Assembly (NCBI GenBank): GCA_013397695.1 | Contig: VYZI01000003.1 | Coordinates: 4,411,444-4,475,443, forward strand | DNA length: 64,000 bases | Origin: Centropus unirufus | Lineage: Eukaryota; Chordata; Aves; Cuculiformes; Centropidae | Direction: 5' to 3' | Shown here: positions 1 to 13,580 of the stretch, one piece after another | Layout of the letters: every line of letters starts with the position of its first letter | How positions within the stretch are numbered: the stretch's first letter is position 1 | Translations under genes and position numbers: made by a program | The notes under the pieces: model-generated | What the model saw: the letters and a program-made list of their open reading frames with translations, nothing else | What the model was told of the DNA's origin: nothing | Database searches by the model: none

Positions 1-98
1 TAGATGCTGAATTTGATGTCGATCAAATGGTTTCTTGAAAGATGAAGGAGATAGCATGGTATCTCATCCAAACCCAAAAGGAGAATCACCCCAGACAA

Positions 99-135
99 AC
101 AAATAAATAAACTAAATAAATAAATAAATAAATTT
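99..135. repeat. (AAAT)n microsatellite
   Basis: An imperfect tetranucleotide tract of AAAT/ATAA units in AT-rich DNA. It has no gene context. Confidence 0.85.
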
Positions 136-504
136 CAAGCAAACAGAACAACGAGAACAAAGCCTGTAAAACTGGCATTTAAATTAATTGATTTAACCTA
201 GCCTGTGAGTATAAAAGTAATGAACCATAGATGAAAACATTTTATGGGTAAACAAAGGAAAGACAAAGGTAGCGGCTGACTTGCTGCATGACTTGAGCAA
301 GTCAGATTACATTGTGAGTCTTTATTACCAAATATCAATTCAGTGTCCTTCTACAAGCAAATTACTTTGTTTTTACTTCTCTGCTGTCATACTTGCATTA
401 CACATTAGCATAGCACACTTAAGAAAATCCATGTTAAATTAAATTAGTAGAACGTGGTAACATGGATATGTCTTCTGAGCTGAGTTAATACAACACCCCC
501 TGCC

Positions 505-528
505 AACACACACACACACACACACATA
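505..528. repeat. (CA)n microsatellite
   Basis: About eleven CA dinucleotides follow a short C-rich stretch. This is an ordinary vertebrate dinucleotide repeat and a potentially polymorphic marker. Confidence 0.9.
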
Positions 529-3500
529 TCTGTGTACTTACATCAGATACCTTCATTATTATTTGTAAACTCACGCTAGTAACTTCTCTTGAGGAGTAAC
601 CTGTCCTCTGTGGTGTATTAGCTAGCAGACAGACACCAATATGAAATAGAGGACAACTTTAAGTTTTACTCTATCTTTCCTCATAATATCTTGCTTGGAG
701 GCCTGTATCATTATTTAGATGCCTTTTTTAAAAAGGAGAGTTTTTAATCATTACATTGAAAGGAATGAAATAACAGTGGGGTTTAACTAGTGTAAGAAGA
801 TGAATGAAGTGTTTTTTGTAGGCTATAGTTTTGAGATCTGGCTATTGAACACAAAGTTTACCCGCATATCTGAAATGCTTATCACTACTACTTAACATGG
901 TCAGAATACTCAATCTTTACAAAAATGTTAAATACAATAATATTTAGCTTGGACATATAAATTGTAATGAATCAGAAAAAGGAAGGATGTGGAAAATGAA
1001 GATCTTAATATAGTTACAACATACCCTGGGAAACAACGAAGATATTATTTGTAAGTTATGCCAGCCATATATTTAGTGCTTTTACAGTTGCAGTTCTTCC
1101 AGGATTTTCTTTATGGATATTTTCCTTGTGTTTTGATATCTTCTCTATTTATAATTTCTTTTGGACAAAATATTTAATATAAAAGAAAAATTATATACGA
1201 GATATTTATGCAGATGTAGCTTTGCAGTGCTACTTATAAAGCTTTATATATAGTTTCTGTTTATCAGGACTTGGCAGTTAACTTTGAATATCTTTCATAC
1301 AGTTTTCAATCCTCATCTGTCATTTCTTTGTGAAGAAAATCCACAGATTGACCATATATTAAAAAAACCAAAACAAATTATTTAAGTTGTTGAAAAATAT
1401 GTAATAAATAGGGTGAAGTGGAAATGCAACTACCAACTTTAAGGCATCATTATTCTTCTGGCTCTTAAGCTATTTTCTGATAATTTTGACATATGCAAGG
1501 TCACTTTCAAGTTCTTCTGCAAGAATAAGCACTACTGCTGTATTTTATAGATGACTTGGTTTGATCTGTTTTTTAAAATATTTGAAAAACTGTGGGAATC
1601 TACTTCTCAAGGAGAATGAACATCAGGAGTTGTTACTGATATAACTGCTTACAAGGAACTAATGTTACAAAGATAGCATAGACTTTAAAAATCTAGTTTA
1701 AGTATTCCAAGGCAGGGATAATCTTGCCTCAGCTAATTGGAAATGTTTTGTCATTAAGCCAAATAAAAAACAATAACTATATACCAAGGTATATGAACTA
1801 CATAATTTCAATATTACACTAATAAAGTCCTCAAATTTATAAAATGGAATATGAATGCTCTAAGAGCAGTTAAAAAATAAAAAAACAATCAAAAACCCTC
1901 CCAAACATATGTTTAAAATTAGAAGGTTTTAAGTTGGTTCTTTTTTGCTTGATTTTCTTCTCTGTTCAATATTTTTCAGTAGTCAGCACCTACAAATTGA
2001 CTTCATTTTCCTTTTTTCAGGACGGTGTAAATTCATAGAACCTTTTAAAGAAAAAAAACACTTTCTTGGATACTTGAAACAGTCTGGATTTTTAATATGA
2101 TTGTATTATAGTGATATTTTGTGTAAAATGTAATTGTTCAGTAAGAGAAGTTATTGTAAGACTTTCTTCAACATTTATGCATATAAATCTGATTCAGTAT
2201 GAACAAAAACAGATAAAGCCACCACTCTGAGAACAACTAAGTGCAGACAGAAAAAAAAATACCCTGAAACATGACTTAACTTTTCAAATTCCAAACACAG
2301 CCACTTTCAAGAACCTTTTGTTCTAGTACATGTAGCACCACTTATTTCAACTCCAAATTTTTTTGAAAAAAATTAAAAATAAGAAGTCTATCAGAAGCAA
2401 TGTACTCCTTTGTTTTTGTTTATTTTTGTAGTTGTCTGATGAAACAGATTAATCAATGACATTCATAAAATTGGAGAAAAGTACTACTACTCCTGTTGTC
2501 CTCAGTGGCATGACAGTTACATCTACTGGTCTAACTACCTTCAGAAGCACAAGTCTCAAACTATACATGATGTGCAAAGTTTATAAAGTAAATACCAAAT
2601 TCTGGCCAAATTATTTAGAATAATATGACATCCAAAAGTCTGAGAGAAAAATCAATATGATTAGAGACAAAACAGAAAAAGAAGCTAATTTATCTCCTGA
2701 TAAACTGTTGTAAACTGAGACAAAATCTTTTAACTGATTTTAATTATTTCTGCTTTTATATTTTTTCACAGAATCAGACAAATAATCATCAATGTGTTAA
2801 TGATTACTACATAATTGTACCTGGAATACCCATTTGGATGAAAGACAGGTGCGCTAGACGTTAATCTCTTCTAGTTCCAATGTTAAATGTTTTACCTTAA
2901 AAAATTATTTTTTTGTATGTGGAAGTTCTTCGAACTGTTGTCTTTCTACTATTAGTGTTGTTATTGATAGATACAAAACACTTCTTTCAGATCAGTATCT
3001 TAGAAATCCTAAAGTGCCTGTGTGCAATTTAGAAATATTTTAAGGAATATATTTCTGATTAGCTACACTTCAATAAATTTTCAACTATTCCAGTTTTAGC
3101 AATAATTTAATGAGATGAATATTTTCTTTGAAGCAGCTCCAAACTACAAAATCTGATACTAACATATATATATAATATGATACCAATATATACATTAAGA
3201 AACAAACTAATAGAGTTCATTTGTTAATGCATCTATCTTGGCATCTTTATTCACAAGTTGTGTTCCATTATACCAAGGCCTATCCTCAATTTATCCTTAT
3301 GAGGCCTTCTTATGAGGAGTTAGATACACCTGTCCCCAGAGGTCCCATTCCCCATGTCTTCTATCCTGAGATAGCAAGATTCCCTTGGTACATTTCTCTC
3401 TGAAGAACATTACGCTGCCCCTGAATCTCCTGTGCTGAATCTCCACTGATTTTTGTTTTTTGAAAGCCTTGTGCTCATCCTATGGTGGGGAGAGGAACAC

Positions 3501-3655
3501 CCAATCCCATTTCTCTCCACGTTCAGCCAAATTCCCACATTTATCTTCGTTCCCACGTTCAGTCTTATTGCCACACCGGGGAAATACAAACATATCAGTT
3601 TGACCTCAGCGTGGGTAACACATCATCTCTAGTACCAACACATGGAATATACAAG

Positions 3656-4956
3656 GTGATCAGGCCCAGTCATCATAGGTCTAGGAAAGACAGATCCTGC
3701 CTGACCCTCCTAATCACCTTCTATGAAAATGTGACCTGCTTAATGCATGTGGGAAAACCTGTGGGTTTTTCCCATTTAGACTCTCGTAAAGCCTTAGAAG
3801 GCATTTCCCACAGCATTCTCATGGATAAAATGGCTGTTCATGGCTTGTGCAGGGGTAGTCTTCACTGGGCTAAAAACTGGCTGGAAGGCCAAGCCCAGAA
3901 AGCTATGATGAACAAAGTCAAATTCAGTTGGCAGCCAGTCACAAGTGACACTCCCCAAGGCTCAGTATTGAATCTAGATCTCTGATATTTTTATCAATGT
4001 TCTGGATGAGGAGATCAAGTGCACCTTCAGTAAGTTTGCAGGTGATGCCAAGTTGGGCAGGCGTGTTGGTCTGTTTGCGGGTAGAAATGTTCTACAGAGT
4101 GCTCCACACAGGCTGGATTGATCGGCTGTGGCTAATTATAATAGGTTCAACAAGGCCAAGTGCCAGGTCCTGCACTTGGGTCACAACCCCATACAAAGCT
4201 ACTGGCCTGGGCAAGAGCGCCTGGAAAGCTGCCCAGCAAAAAAGGACCTGGACACGCTGGTCAACAGCCAGTTGAATATGAGCTGGCAGTGTGCCCAGGT
4301 GGCAGAGAAGGAAAACAGCATCCTGGCTTGTATAAGAAATAGTGTGACCAGCAAGAGAAAGAAAGTGATTGTGTCACTGTACTCGGTGATGGTGAGGCCA
4401 TACCCCAAATACTGTGTTCACTTTTGGGCACCTCTGTACAAAAAAGATATTGAGCTGCTGGAGCATGTCCAGAGAAGACTAATGACACTGGGGAAAGGTC
4501 TGGAGAACAAGTCTTCTGAAGAACAGCTGAAAGAGCTGGCATTGTTTAGTGTGGAGAAGACAGAGGGAACACCTTATTGCTCTCTACATCTGTCTGAAAG
4601 GAAGTTGTGGTAAGGATGGTGTCAGCTTCTTTTCCCATATAACGGGTGATGGGACAAGAGGAAATGAACTCAAGTTGTGCCCGGGGAGGTTTAGATTGAA
4701 TGTTAGGAAAAATTTCCTCACTGAAAAGGTTATCAGGCACTGGAACAGACTTCCCAGAGAAGTGATTGAGTCCTCATCCCTGGAGGTATTTGAAAGATAT
4801 GCAGATGTCTCACTTAGGGACTTTTTTTTTTTTGTGGACTTGGCAATGATGGGTTTATGGTTGGACTTAATCATCTTTAAATATTGTCTTAGAAGTCTTT
4901 TCCATTTAGTCATTTAGCATATAGTCTTTTCCAGCCTAAATGGTTCTATGATTCTG
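3656..4956 (+). mobile_element. CR1 LINE, 5'-truncated, ORF2 reverse transcriptase remnant
   Basis: CR1 is the main LINE of birds; its ORF2 encodes an endonuclease and reverse transcriptase, and copies are usually 5'-truncated. This copy starts inside the reverse transcriptase domain (GRSCL-type motif near 3690, then PQGSVL near 3957-3972). The catalytic box, expected to read FADD, reads FAGD near 4035. Further on come FNKAKCQVLHLGHN (about 4145-4190) and, in another frame, HWNRLPREV (about 4738-4765), the conserved C-terminal signature. The element ends with a TTCTATGATTCT-type CR1 3' terminus near 4956. The reading frame shifts at least twice and there is an early stop near 3983, so it is dead. 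Strand and family are clear; the exact 5' end is approximate. Confidence 0.93.
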
Positions 4957-6975
4957 TATCATGTATAGATGTGGCATAAACCAAATTGCCTTTATTGAGG
5001 TTAATCAAATGTCACCAACATATTTTACTGTTTACAAAAAACTTTTTGTCATACTTGGTACATATATCAGTAGCCATATCAATCAATACTGCTACTTTTG
5101 TTGTTGAAGTAGATGTAAATATGGACCAGTGAAAAGGTGATAAATTATTGGCTTATGCTTGGATTTTATTATACATCAGTTCATATCATAATTCAATGCA
5201 GATGTGCTGAATGTCTCTGGATCTCAGAAATGACAAGACACTTAATAACAAAGGCACAACTCAACCCATAAATTGTGACATTGAGGTCTGTAGCACTGAC
5301 CTCTAAGAGAACAGTTTGGTCTTCCCAAACATAAATCTTGGTTTCAAATTTCATTGAAGTAGTAGTGTTTTTATGCTATGAAAAAAAAAGTATTTAAAGA
5401 GGGGGGAAAAGGAAATTCCACGGTAAAATATAATTTAGACTAGAATGACAGCATGAAGATCTAGGTCAAGAATTTATTTTTTATCTTATATTATATGCAA
5501 GAAATCTATACCCTAATCTCAATTTATACAAAAATTCCCCAAGGATACATGTGTATGTGTGAAGCCTCATCCTAAAAAAAATTATATCTTATGATACAAA
5601 TTATCAAAATTATATTAGCTGACTGCTCATTATTTCTTTTAAATAAAGCTATTAATTTCTTCCCATGAAGTCCACTCAGTCCTGAGTTTACTATAAAGGA
5701 GTATATTCGTCTTGTCTTATTAACATTGCATTTTAAATTTAATATTAAATCCTTTGTACTGTACTTAACGGAAAAAATGCAATGTTAGTGTGAAATTCAT
5801 TTACAAATTTTTGGCTAAATATAGGTTTTTTCTTATTTATTTTCTCCTTTAAAATACACAAAATTTTGCTGCATTTGTTTCAGACTTTTTTGTTTCATCT
5901 GTTCGAATCTTTAAATAAGCTTCCCTACTTATTTACACTGCTGAACTTACAATTGCTGTCAAATTATGACACTAATAAAATAAAAGCAAAAAGGATGAAG
6001 CCATATTAGTAAATTAAATTAATTATCACTTATCATTACACTGTTCACAGGATATTTATAGCTTCTACAATACCAGCAGTAAATAAAGAATTGTTGCATT
6101 ATTTCTCCAGAAAAAAATATAAGGAATGTATTGCAGAATGGATTTCTGATGTATCTTTTAAATACTTTTTGGTGATTAACTTTCCCTCATTTTAGATAAT
6201 TTATTTCTACGTTGGAACAATTAACAAAGTGAAATCAAATCAGGAGTCCAAAATTTTTAAAAGTTTATTTCTGTAAATCTTGTTATTTTAAAGATATACA
6301 CTGTAGATGCACAGAGAGTAAAAATGCCAGCAAAAATGTGTAATGATTTGATGAGTGAGCTAGCAGGAGTGGTCACTGACAAATACACCCTGTGATTTTT
6401 CATCTTATCTGCAAGGGTAGTCATGTAACCACTGTTACAATTTTAGATAGTGCTTTTCTAAGAGCCATGAAGAAAAGTGCAGAAAAGTGAGACAGAGTTT
6501 GCAGAAGGAGGGGGTAGCTTTCATGTAAATAATGAAGACTGGGGGAAAAGGGAGAGAAAATACAAAAGTTTTTGTGAACAAACTTTTCCTATTCTCTGAA
6601 ACTCAGAAGAAGAAACTTCAATCCAAAAATCACAGTAAGTTTAACCTGAGTATATTAATTAGATTAAGAAAAAATCGATTTGTGCTTATGATATAAAGGG
6701 AAATACCTGGAATGGAAGAAAGGGATAATTTTTCCTTATGTTTATCAAGTTACAGAGACTTTTTCAGAGTAACGAGTAATGGCTTTATTTCAAATAACAA
6801 TGACGTTCAGCTGAAATATGACAAGTTTTTGTGAAATGTAGCAAAGAGGGCTTGTCTGACAACTTCTAAGCAATTAATTCAGATGATTTCAGAAGTATTC
6901 CAAATAACATGACATATAAGTCTTTGTCTCATAGCTAAGGGATGCTGGTAGTTCATAGTTTTTGTCTTATTAAGA
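4957..6975. other. AT-rich unique DNA, no gene seen
   Basis: No open frame above background and no recognised repeat. It contains only short homopolymer runs, such as a G run near 5401. Nothing further can be supported. Confidence 0.6.
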
Positions 6976-8860
6976 TCATAGAATCATAGAATTATAGAAT
7001 AGGTTGAGTCAGAAGGGATCTTAAAAAAAACTGGTTCCAATCCCCCCTGCCATGGGCAGGGTCGTCTTCCACTATGGCCTGGCTGCTCAAAGCCCCATTC
7101 ACTCTAGCCTTGAACATCTCCGGGGGGTGGAACATCCACAGCCTCTCAGGGCAACCTGTTCCAATGCCTCACCACCCTCACAGAAACAAATTTCTTCCTA
7201 ATATCTAACCTACATCTAGCCTCTTTCAACCTAAATCTATTTCCCCTCATCTTCTCAGTGCGCTCCCTGATAAAGACGCCCTTCCCTGCTTTCCTGTAGG
7301 CCTCCTTTAGATACTGGAAGGCTGTGGTAAGGACCAGCTGGAGCTTTCTCTTCTCTAGGCTGAACACACCCAGCTGTTTTAGCCTGTACTCCCACCATGT
7401 GGGAGGTGCTCCAGCCCTCTGATCATCATTGGGGCCCTCCTCTGGATTTAGTCTAACAGATCCATGTACTGCCTGTACTGAGGACTCCAGAACTGAATGG
7501 AATACTCTAGGTGAGGTCACATGAGAGCAGAGTAGAGCAGGAGAATCGCCTCTCTTGGCTCTCCAGCCTCTCGCTCCCCAGTCTATGTGTATATCCAGGA
7601 TTGCTGTGTGCAAAATCCAGCACTTGTCCTCATTAAACTACATGTGGCTGGGAATCATCCATCTCTCCCATTTGTCTATATCCCTCTGCAGTGCCTCTTT
7701 GCCCTCAAGTTAGTGACCCATTGAGTCCTATATCCAGGTCATTTATGAAGATATTTAATAGTACTGGTCCTAGGATGGCTGCCTGTGGAACAGGCTTTAG
7801 TGACTGGTCACCAGCCCAGTGTCACCATATTCAGAATAACCCTTTAAGCCTGACCCATCAGCCAATTGTCCATCCACTGTTTTTGGTGTTTATCCAGCTT
7901 TATGCTGGACATTTTGTTTCGGAGAGACAGTACCAAAGACCTTGCTGAAATCCTGGTCAACTACATCAACTGGTTTTCTAAGGTCAGCTTGGAGGTAACC
8001 TTGTAGAAAGAAAATAAGCTGGTCAGACAGGACCTTCCCTTTATAAACCAGTATTTTTTGGGACCAATGCGTGTGATGTCTTTCAGGTGTTTTTCAGTAG
8101 CTGCTAGAATAATCTTCTGCATAATCTTACTAGGCCCTGACGTGAGACTAACAGGCCTGTAGTTACTGGGTACACCACTGCTGCCCTTCTTGAAGAGTGG
8201 GACAACATTTGCCTGCTCCTAGTCAACTGGAAGCTCTGCAGATTCCCAAGAGCACTGAAAAAATCACTGGGAGAGGTCTTACTATGACATCAGCTGTCTC
8301 TTTAAGTCTTTGATCCCATCAGGACCCATCAACTTATGGGGATCCAGTTGGAGCAGCAAATCCCTCATGAGTTCGGGGTTGATAGGAGTTTATGATCTGC
8401 ACAGTCTTGGTCATCTAGGCCAGCTCTCTGTGGGTGTCTGAGCCTATCATCATCATTAAAGGCAGAGGCAATAAAAACATTAAATGTCTCTACTTTGTCT
8501 CTATTCCTGTTTATGAGGTGTCCATGCATATCAACTAATGGGACAATGTTATTTCTGGCCTACCTTTTGTTATTAACATCTTTTATTGTCCCTTCACAGT
8601 GCTGGCCAGCTTCAACTCTAATTGAGCTTTGGCCACATAAATTTCTGGGCTACAGTGGTGAGCAGCAGCCCTATAGTCTTCTCATGTCACCGGTCCTTGT
8701 TTCCACTGGCCATACATCATCCTTTTATGCTTCAGTTTGGGCAGAAAATCCGTGCTCAGCTAAGCTGGACATCTACTTCACCTGCTTGACTTCTGGCATT
8801 TCAGAATTGCCTGGAATTCTTTTTTCCAGGGATCTCATTGCGTGTAATAGACTTGTTTCA
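6976..8860 (-). mobile_element. CR1 LINE, longest copy in the window, degenerate
   Basis: On the + strand the element opens with the reverse complement of the CR1 3' end (ATCATAGAATCATAGAAT, from about 6975). Read on the minus strand, an open frame of 155 codons (7613 down to 7146) carries GNRFRLKEARCRLDIRKKF and ends RHWNRLP just before an in-frame stop. Further 5' in the element, an MGPDGI motif (about 8311-8330) marks the N-terminal part of the reverse transcriptase, and weaker similarity to the linker before it (RDNK region, near 8590) continues to roughly 8860. The segment that should hold the catalytic FADD box, near 7705-7720, appears deleted. The 176-codon plus-strand frame at 8495-9025 is antisense to this copy over most of its length and is not a gene. 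The 5' boundary is uncertain by about 100 bases. Confidence 0.88.
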
Positions 8861-11800
8861 GAGACCTTAATCAGATGCTCGGAACCTCAAGTGTCAAAAA
8901 AGAAACACAATGTGATGCCACATATGACATCAAATATTACTTCAGATCTCTGTTTATCACCTGACTTGTGTGCCAGGCTACAAAAATTTTCAGCTTGTCA
9001 GAACTTGTACTTTCTAAGACGCTGAACAGCATGACATATTCTATTAATTTCCAGCACAGTACTTCCTGCTTGTATGGGGTCCCTTATTATACAAATTAAA
9101 GGCTTGTTTTTCAATTATTTAAAGGACATCTGTGCAAACTAAGAATGAGCTTAAAAGAAACAGTACCATCTTCCAGTTTAACAGACCTGCTGCTTTACGG
9201 TCTAAATTGCTCATCTTGCTGAGTCAAAGGTTGCCTTCAGTTGTTTCCCTGATCTCCTGCCTTCCTGCAGGGTCAGAAGCATGTCAGTTAATTCTTCAGT
9301 GCTTTGTTGTGAGAGAAAAAAAGAGAGAAATACTCCCTTTAACCCATACCATATGTTTTAAAACTTGCATGGAACTTCATAATAATTCTGTGCTTTCTTT
9401 GTGAAAAGATGCTACTTAGTGATCTAATGAAGAATGTAAATGAATAATTACGACCTCTACCATCTTATTTGCCTTCTATTCCTTTGCCAAGTGTTTTTTT
9501 TTCTACTAGATCTACTTTATATAACTATCTTAATATTTACCTAATTCCTCAGCAAATACTAGAAGGATATAATATTGAGAAAGGTGTTTATAAAAGTCAA
9601 CTGGAAAGGAGGATACCTGACTAGATAAGAGGCTGGTATGACTAGGCCACCTCTGCTTGTGGTGGGGATATGTGTGAATGTATTTTACATTTGTTTTCCA
9701 TGGGATCAATACATCTGATGTTTCTGGGAAGAGTGACATTTTACTCTATGCACAAATTTCTGCACAATGCATAGGTAGAAATTCCACTAAGTGCTTATGG
9801 AAACCAGAGGATTTACTGTTATATCAGGCAAGGACTGCTGGGTTTAAAGATAAAATAAACATAATATTTTAGTTATTTTATGTCAACACCTTGTAAGAAC
9901 TTTGGTTCTCACAGTATGATATATGGACAAAATATGTTCAACAGGATTTCCACGTTTTACTGCAGCCATCACCAGAGTTTCATATACACAAAGCTTATTA
10001 GGACAAATGACCCCTTCTGGTTCTCTGACTAAGAAAAATCTCATTGCAAGGCACCTTTATGTATAGCAGAGTGATGAATGTAGGAAAGAAGAATTCAAGA
10101 ACTTGAATTTAGGAAAAGCATTTTTCTAGTTGGGTAAGAGCTGACTACAATTTTAGGTTTGCTCTTCTATGATATCATACATTTATCTACGTTCTTCAGA
10201 ATGGGACCTGTACTTTTTTTTTTCCTTTTTGCCTGGAAAATAGCCAGTCACAAATGTTTTGGGTGCCAAAGCATTAAATATTTATGTCGATATAAATGTT
10301 AGTAATGACAGGTTAGATTAATATGTGAGAGTGGTCATTAGACTGTCATATCAGGGGAGAACAAAGAAAGATGATGGAGTTAACATTGTAAAGTAGGGCT
10401 AAACTTCCTGCATGACATGTCATCATAGCAATGATACTCATTTATCTGGGCTGTCTTTGGAACAAGAAATGCTATATTCTGCATATATTTTTAAATCATA
10501 TATGTTGCTTGCTCTTAGTGAAGATTGGTTTTATTTCTTTGGGGAATAATGCAGCATAAAGCAGCCTTTAAACTAAGGATGAGAACTGTTGAGAACAACT
10601 GAATTAATGGAAAAAAAAACTTGTTTGGGTGTTTTCTCTCTTTTTTTTTAATCTGTGGAACTACATTATTATTTAATAATGGTATTATGGTATTCAATCA
10701 TTTGTTTAAAACTTTTGCAAATCTTGAAATAAAAATGCCGGTTTGAAAGAAATTGTAGAAAAGGAGACAGATTATACAGTCATCAATAACGTGCATTTAA
10801 AACCTTACTTATTCAGCTAATTAATATTTGAAACATTGAAGGTTGTTTCCATGAGCATCGACAGTTTGGGAGAAGACTATTTCAATATGTAAGCTACAAT
10901 GGACTGGCACTGTGCAGCATCAGCCTTGTACTTCAAATTATGTCCAATTTCAGCTGACTGCTGTGAAGGCTCATAGGTTATAGCTCTCCCAGTAGATGCA
11001 AGGGACCAGGCCCTATTTTCTTATTAGAGAGCAAGTAATCTAACCTACCTCCATATGGCTATTTTCCATGGTAGCACCAGGTAGCTTTCTTTATTCATGC
11101 TGCCTGCCCTTTGGCCCATTGTTCTCCTGAGCCACACTCAGGCATTGTTGAGAAGATTGAGATTTAGCATGGGATAAATTATGTGAGTGAGACCCCTAAC
11201 AGTTAAACCAGAAGAGCAACTGGTACAGCATTTCATAGCATTTTATTAGTGTATGTGTTAACCTGAAAGTCCCTTTGAATCATGGAAGAAATAAGTGATG
11301 AAATATGTTTGACGCTGTCCTTGTTGTACACATAAAAAGCATAAAATGTAGCATAAAGGAAGCCAAAATCATCTTCCTGAATTGCAAACCAAATCTAAGT
11401 CTTTTTTTCAGCCCAGAGCACTGCGGAATTTCTCATCTTACTTTTCTTCTTAACTTCCCTCTGTACTTCTCCAGCTTCCTTTTGCATTGGTCCTACATTA
11501 AGACATATTCGTCTCCATTATTTTTAATATTTTTAAGAGAAAGTATCCATTATTTTTAATATTATATTTAATATATTCCACTGAAATAACTTTTTGCATA
11601 TACTTGCCCATATACTTAATTTTTTACCAGTTTCCACTTTGTTAGCTTATTGTGTAGTTGTAGCCATTGTTTCATTTATCCTTTTACACAAAGATGCCTA
11701 ATCACTTCTTAAATATGTCTCCAGCAAAGGGCAGATTACATATTCTCCAGTTTCAAAAAGCCTTGTGATTGCTTATAGCTCACAGAGACTCCCGCTGTGA

Positions 11801-13049
11801 GAAACCAAATTCTTTGTCATAATACATAGTTGAATATAGGCATCTCCTATGCTTAATGTCTTTGAAAATTGCATTTCCTGCTGAGACAAGTCACTCTTTT
11901 TACTACAGATTTCTTTTATGTGATGAATTTTGCTTAAAAGCATCCAAGCTCTTCCAAGAGGCAAGTGCTTAAAGGCAGAATGCTGTAAAAAATGAGACTT
12001 TCAGCTGGTAACTTCCACTACTAAAAAAAAAGTATAAATTAAGCTATGGGGCCAAACATCCCAGAATACTAAGAAGTCTTAATCAAGGCAAACCAGCTGT
12101 AAATCAAGGCTGTAATTCTGCAGGAAGATGCAGAGAGAGAGAGTGAAAAACCAAACCAAATCACTAAACAAATCATAAACAAAATACACTCTTTTGTCTA
12201 AAGTCTGGCTCAGAGTATAAAACTGGATTGTACAGATATATTCTCCAAAATATTTCTCTAAATCTGTAAGATTTTTATCTTTAACAAAAAGAAGAAAATC
12301 AAAGTGTTACAATTGTTTCTAGGATAGCAGAAAGCGTTATCCTAAAGATAATCTAATTTAGGTAATTCCTACAGCAACAGTTGTTTAAAACAAAGGGTAT
12401 AACTAAGAAGAATTTATTAACACCTCAGAAAATAAGACCCAATTCTATTGAGAGGAACCATTAAGGAACACTGTCACACTGGTGCAGCATAAGATCAAAT
12501 GCCTAGCATGAAAGGCCATTGTAATCTAAGGAACCCTGATCTATAAAATACCATTCAGCAAAACTGAGCAAGCTTTTCCAGGATATTTGGCCATATAATA
12601 GTCCTTTGAAGAAAAACTAGGTTTCTTGGGAAGGCTATATGTTAACTATTAGCTGCCACAACAACATGTGTCTTGTCCCTTTATGGATCCTATCACATGT
12701 CAGAAGGTACATAATTGATGAATTAAGGCATGTCAAGTACTTGGGTCAGACACTAGTGACTCAGTCCCAAGTTAGGCATTTTCAATGAAAACTCAGGAAA
12801 GGATCATGCTTAGAGTGTGTTAAAAGAATAGTTTAATACTATTTCCTTGGTAAAAATTCAGAATAGTATTAGTCAAGACTCCAACTTTTCTGAAGTCTTA
12901 AAAATACTGAATGAATGAATGAATTATTCAATGAATGAATTAATAATAGCTCTTTTTATGAATTTTATTTGGGAACATTCAAGCTTATATGTGAGTAATC
13001 ATTTAAAACCTTTTCCAAAGCTAAGAGAACTGCACATTTATCTTAAAAA
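8861..13049. other. AT-rich unique DNA, no gene seen
   Basis: About 4 kb without a recognised gene or transposon. It includes a short direct duplication at 11514-11563 and an AATG microsatellite at 12909-12944. Open frames of 60-90 codons (for example 9132-9404 and 11305-11559) have AT-driven composition and no motif, so they are not called. Confidence 0.6.
12909..12944. repeat. (AATG)n microsatellite
   Basis: Two short runs of AATG units separated by ATTATTC. A similar but shorter run occurs near 14327. Confidence 0.8.
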
Positions 13050-13334
13050 ATAGAATAGAATGGAATGGAACGAAATGGAATAGAATAGAATAGTTCCAGT
13101 TAAAAGGTACCTACAACAATCTTCTGGTCCATCTGCCACACCACTTCAAGTTTGACCAAAAATTAACACATATTTTTAAGGAGATTGTCCAAATGCCTCT
13201 TAAGCACAAATAGACAATGAGGCATTCACCACCTCTCTAGGAAGCCTGTTCCAGTGTTTGACTACCGGTAAAGAAATACTTCCTCATATTAAGTCTGAAG
13301 CTCTATTGGCAAAGCTTTGAACCATTCCCACCTG
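13050..13334 (-). mobile_element. CR1 LINE 3' fragment, older type with TAGAA tail
   Basis: The + strand begins with a (GAATA)n-like tract (13051-13095), which is the 3' tail of one CR1 subfamily on the minus strand. It continues with the expected CR1 3' region (CACCTCTCTAGGAAGCCTGTT and GTTCCAGTGTTTGAC, around 13230-13262) up to the ACCATTCCCACC segment at 13321-13332. There it is interrupted by the next CR1. The fragment is too short and diverged to code. Confidence 0.85.
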
Positions 13335-13580
13335 TCATAGAATCATAGAATGGGTTGAGTCAGAAGAGACCTTAAAAAAAACCTGGTTCCAATCCCCCCT
13401 GCCATGGGCGGGGTTGTCTTCCACTAGCATCTGGTTGCTCAAAGCCTCTTTCACTCTGGCCCTGAACACCTCCATGGATGGGATGTGCACAGCCTCTCAG
13501 GGCAACCTGTCCCAATGCCTCACCACCCTCACAGAAACAAATTTCTTCCTAAGATCTAACCTAAATCTAGCCTCTTTCAA
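13335..13580 (-). mobile_element. CR1 LINE 3' fragment inserted next to or into the older CR1
   Basis: TCATAGAATCATAGAAT at 13335 is a CR1 3' end on the minus strand. The copy then closely parallels the 3' part of the CR1 at 6976, including CATGGGC near 13403 and GGCAACCTGT near 13501, so both belong to one subfamily. It stops at about 13580 in the segment that encodes the end of ORF2. A 9-bp hairpin (TTTCAACAT with ATGTTGAAA, 13575-13597) lies over the truncation point. Confidence 0.88.

Larger units (their letters stand above)
1..3655. other. AT-rich unique DNA, no gene seen
   Basis: No exon-like frame or recognised repeat family is visible. It holds small microsatellites listed separately (about 99-135 and 505-528) and short A/T runs. 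The last 430 bases (about 3220-3650) are less AT-rich and contain a 60-codon open frame with no recognisable domain; the short word CACGTTCAG occurs twice there. This end part could be an unrecognised repeat next to the following CR1. Confidence 0.6.

Noticed and set aside
8495..9025. The longest open frame, 176 codons on the plus strand
   Set aside because: Most of it is antisense to the CR1 copy at 6976-8860, and the tail is AT-rich sequence without a motif.
9132..9404. 90-codon plus-strand frame as a small gene
   Set aside because: Its composition follows the local base content, with no motif and no promoter or splice context.
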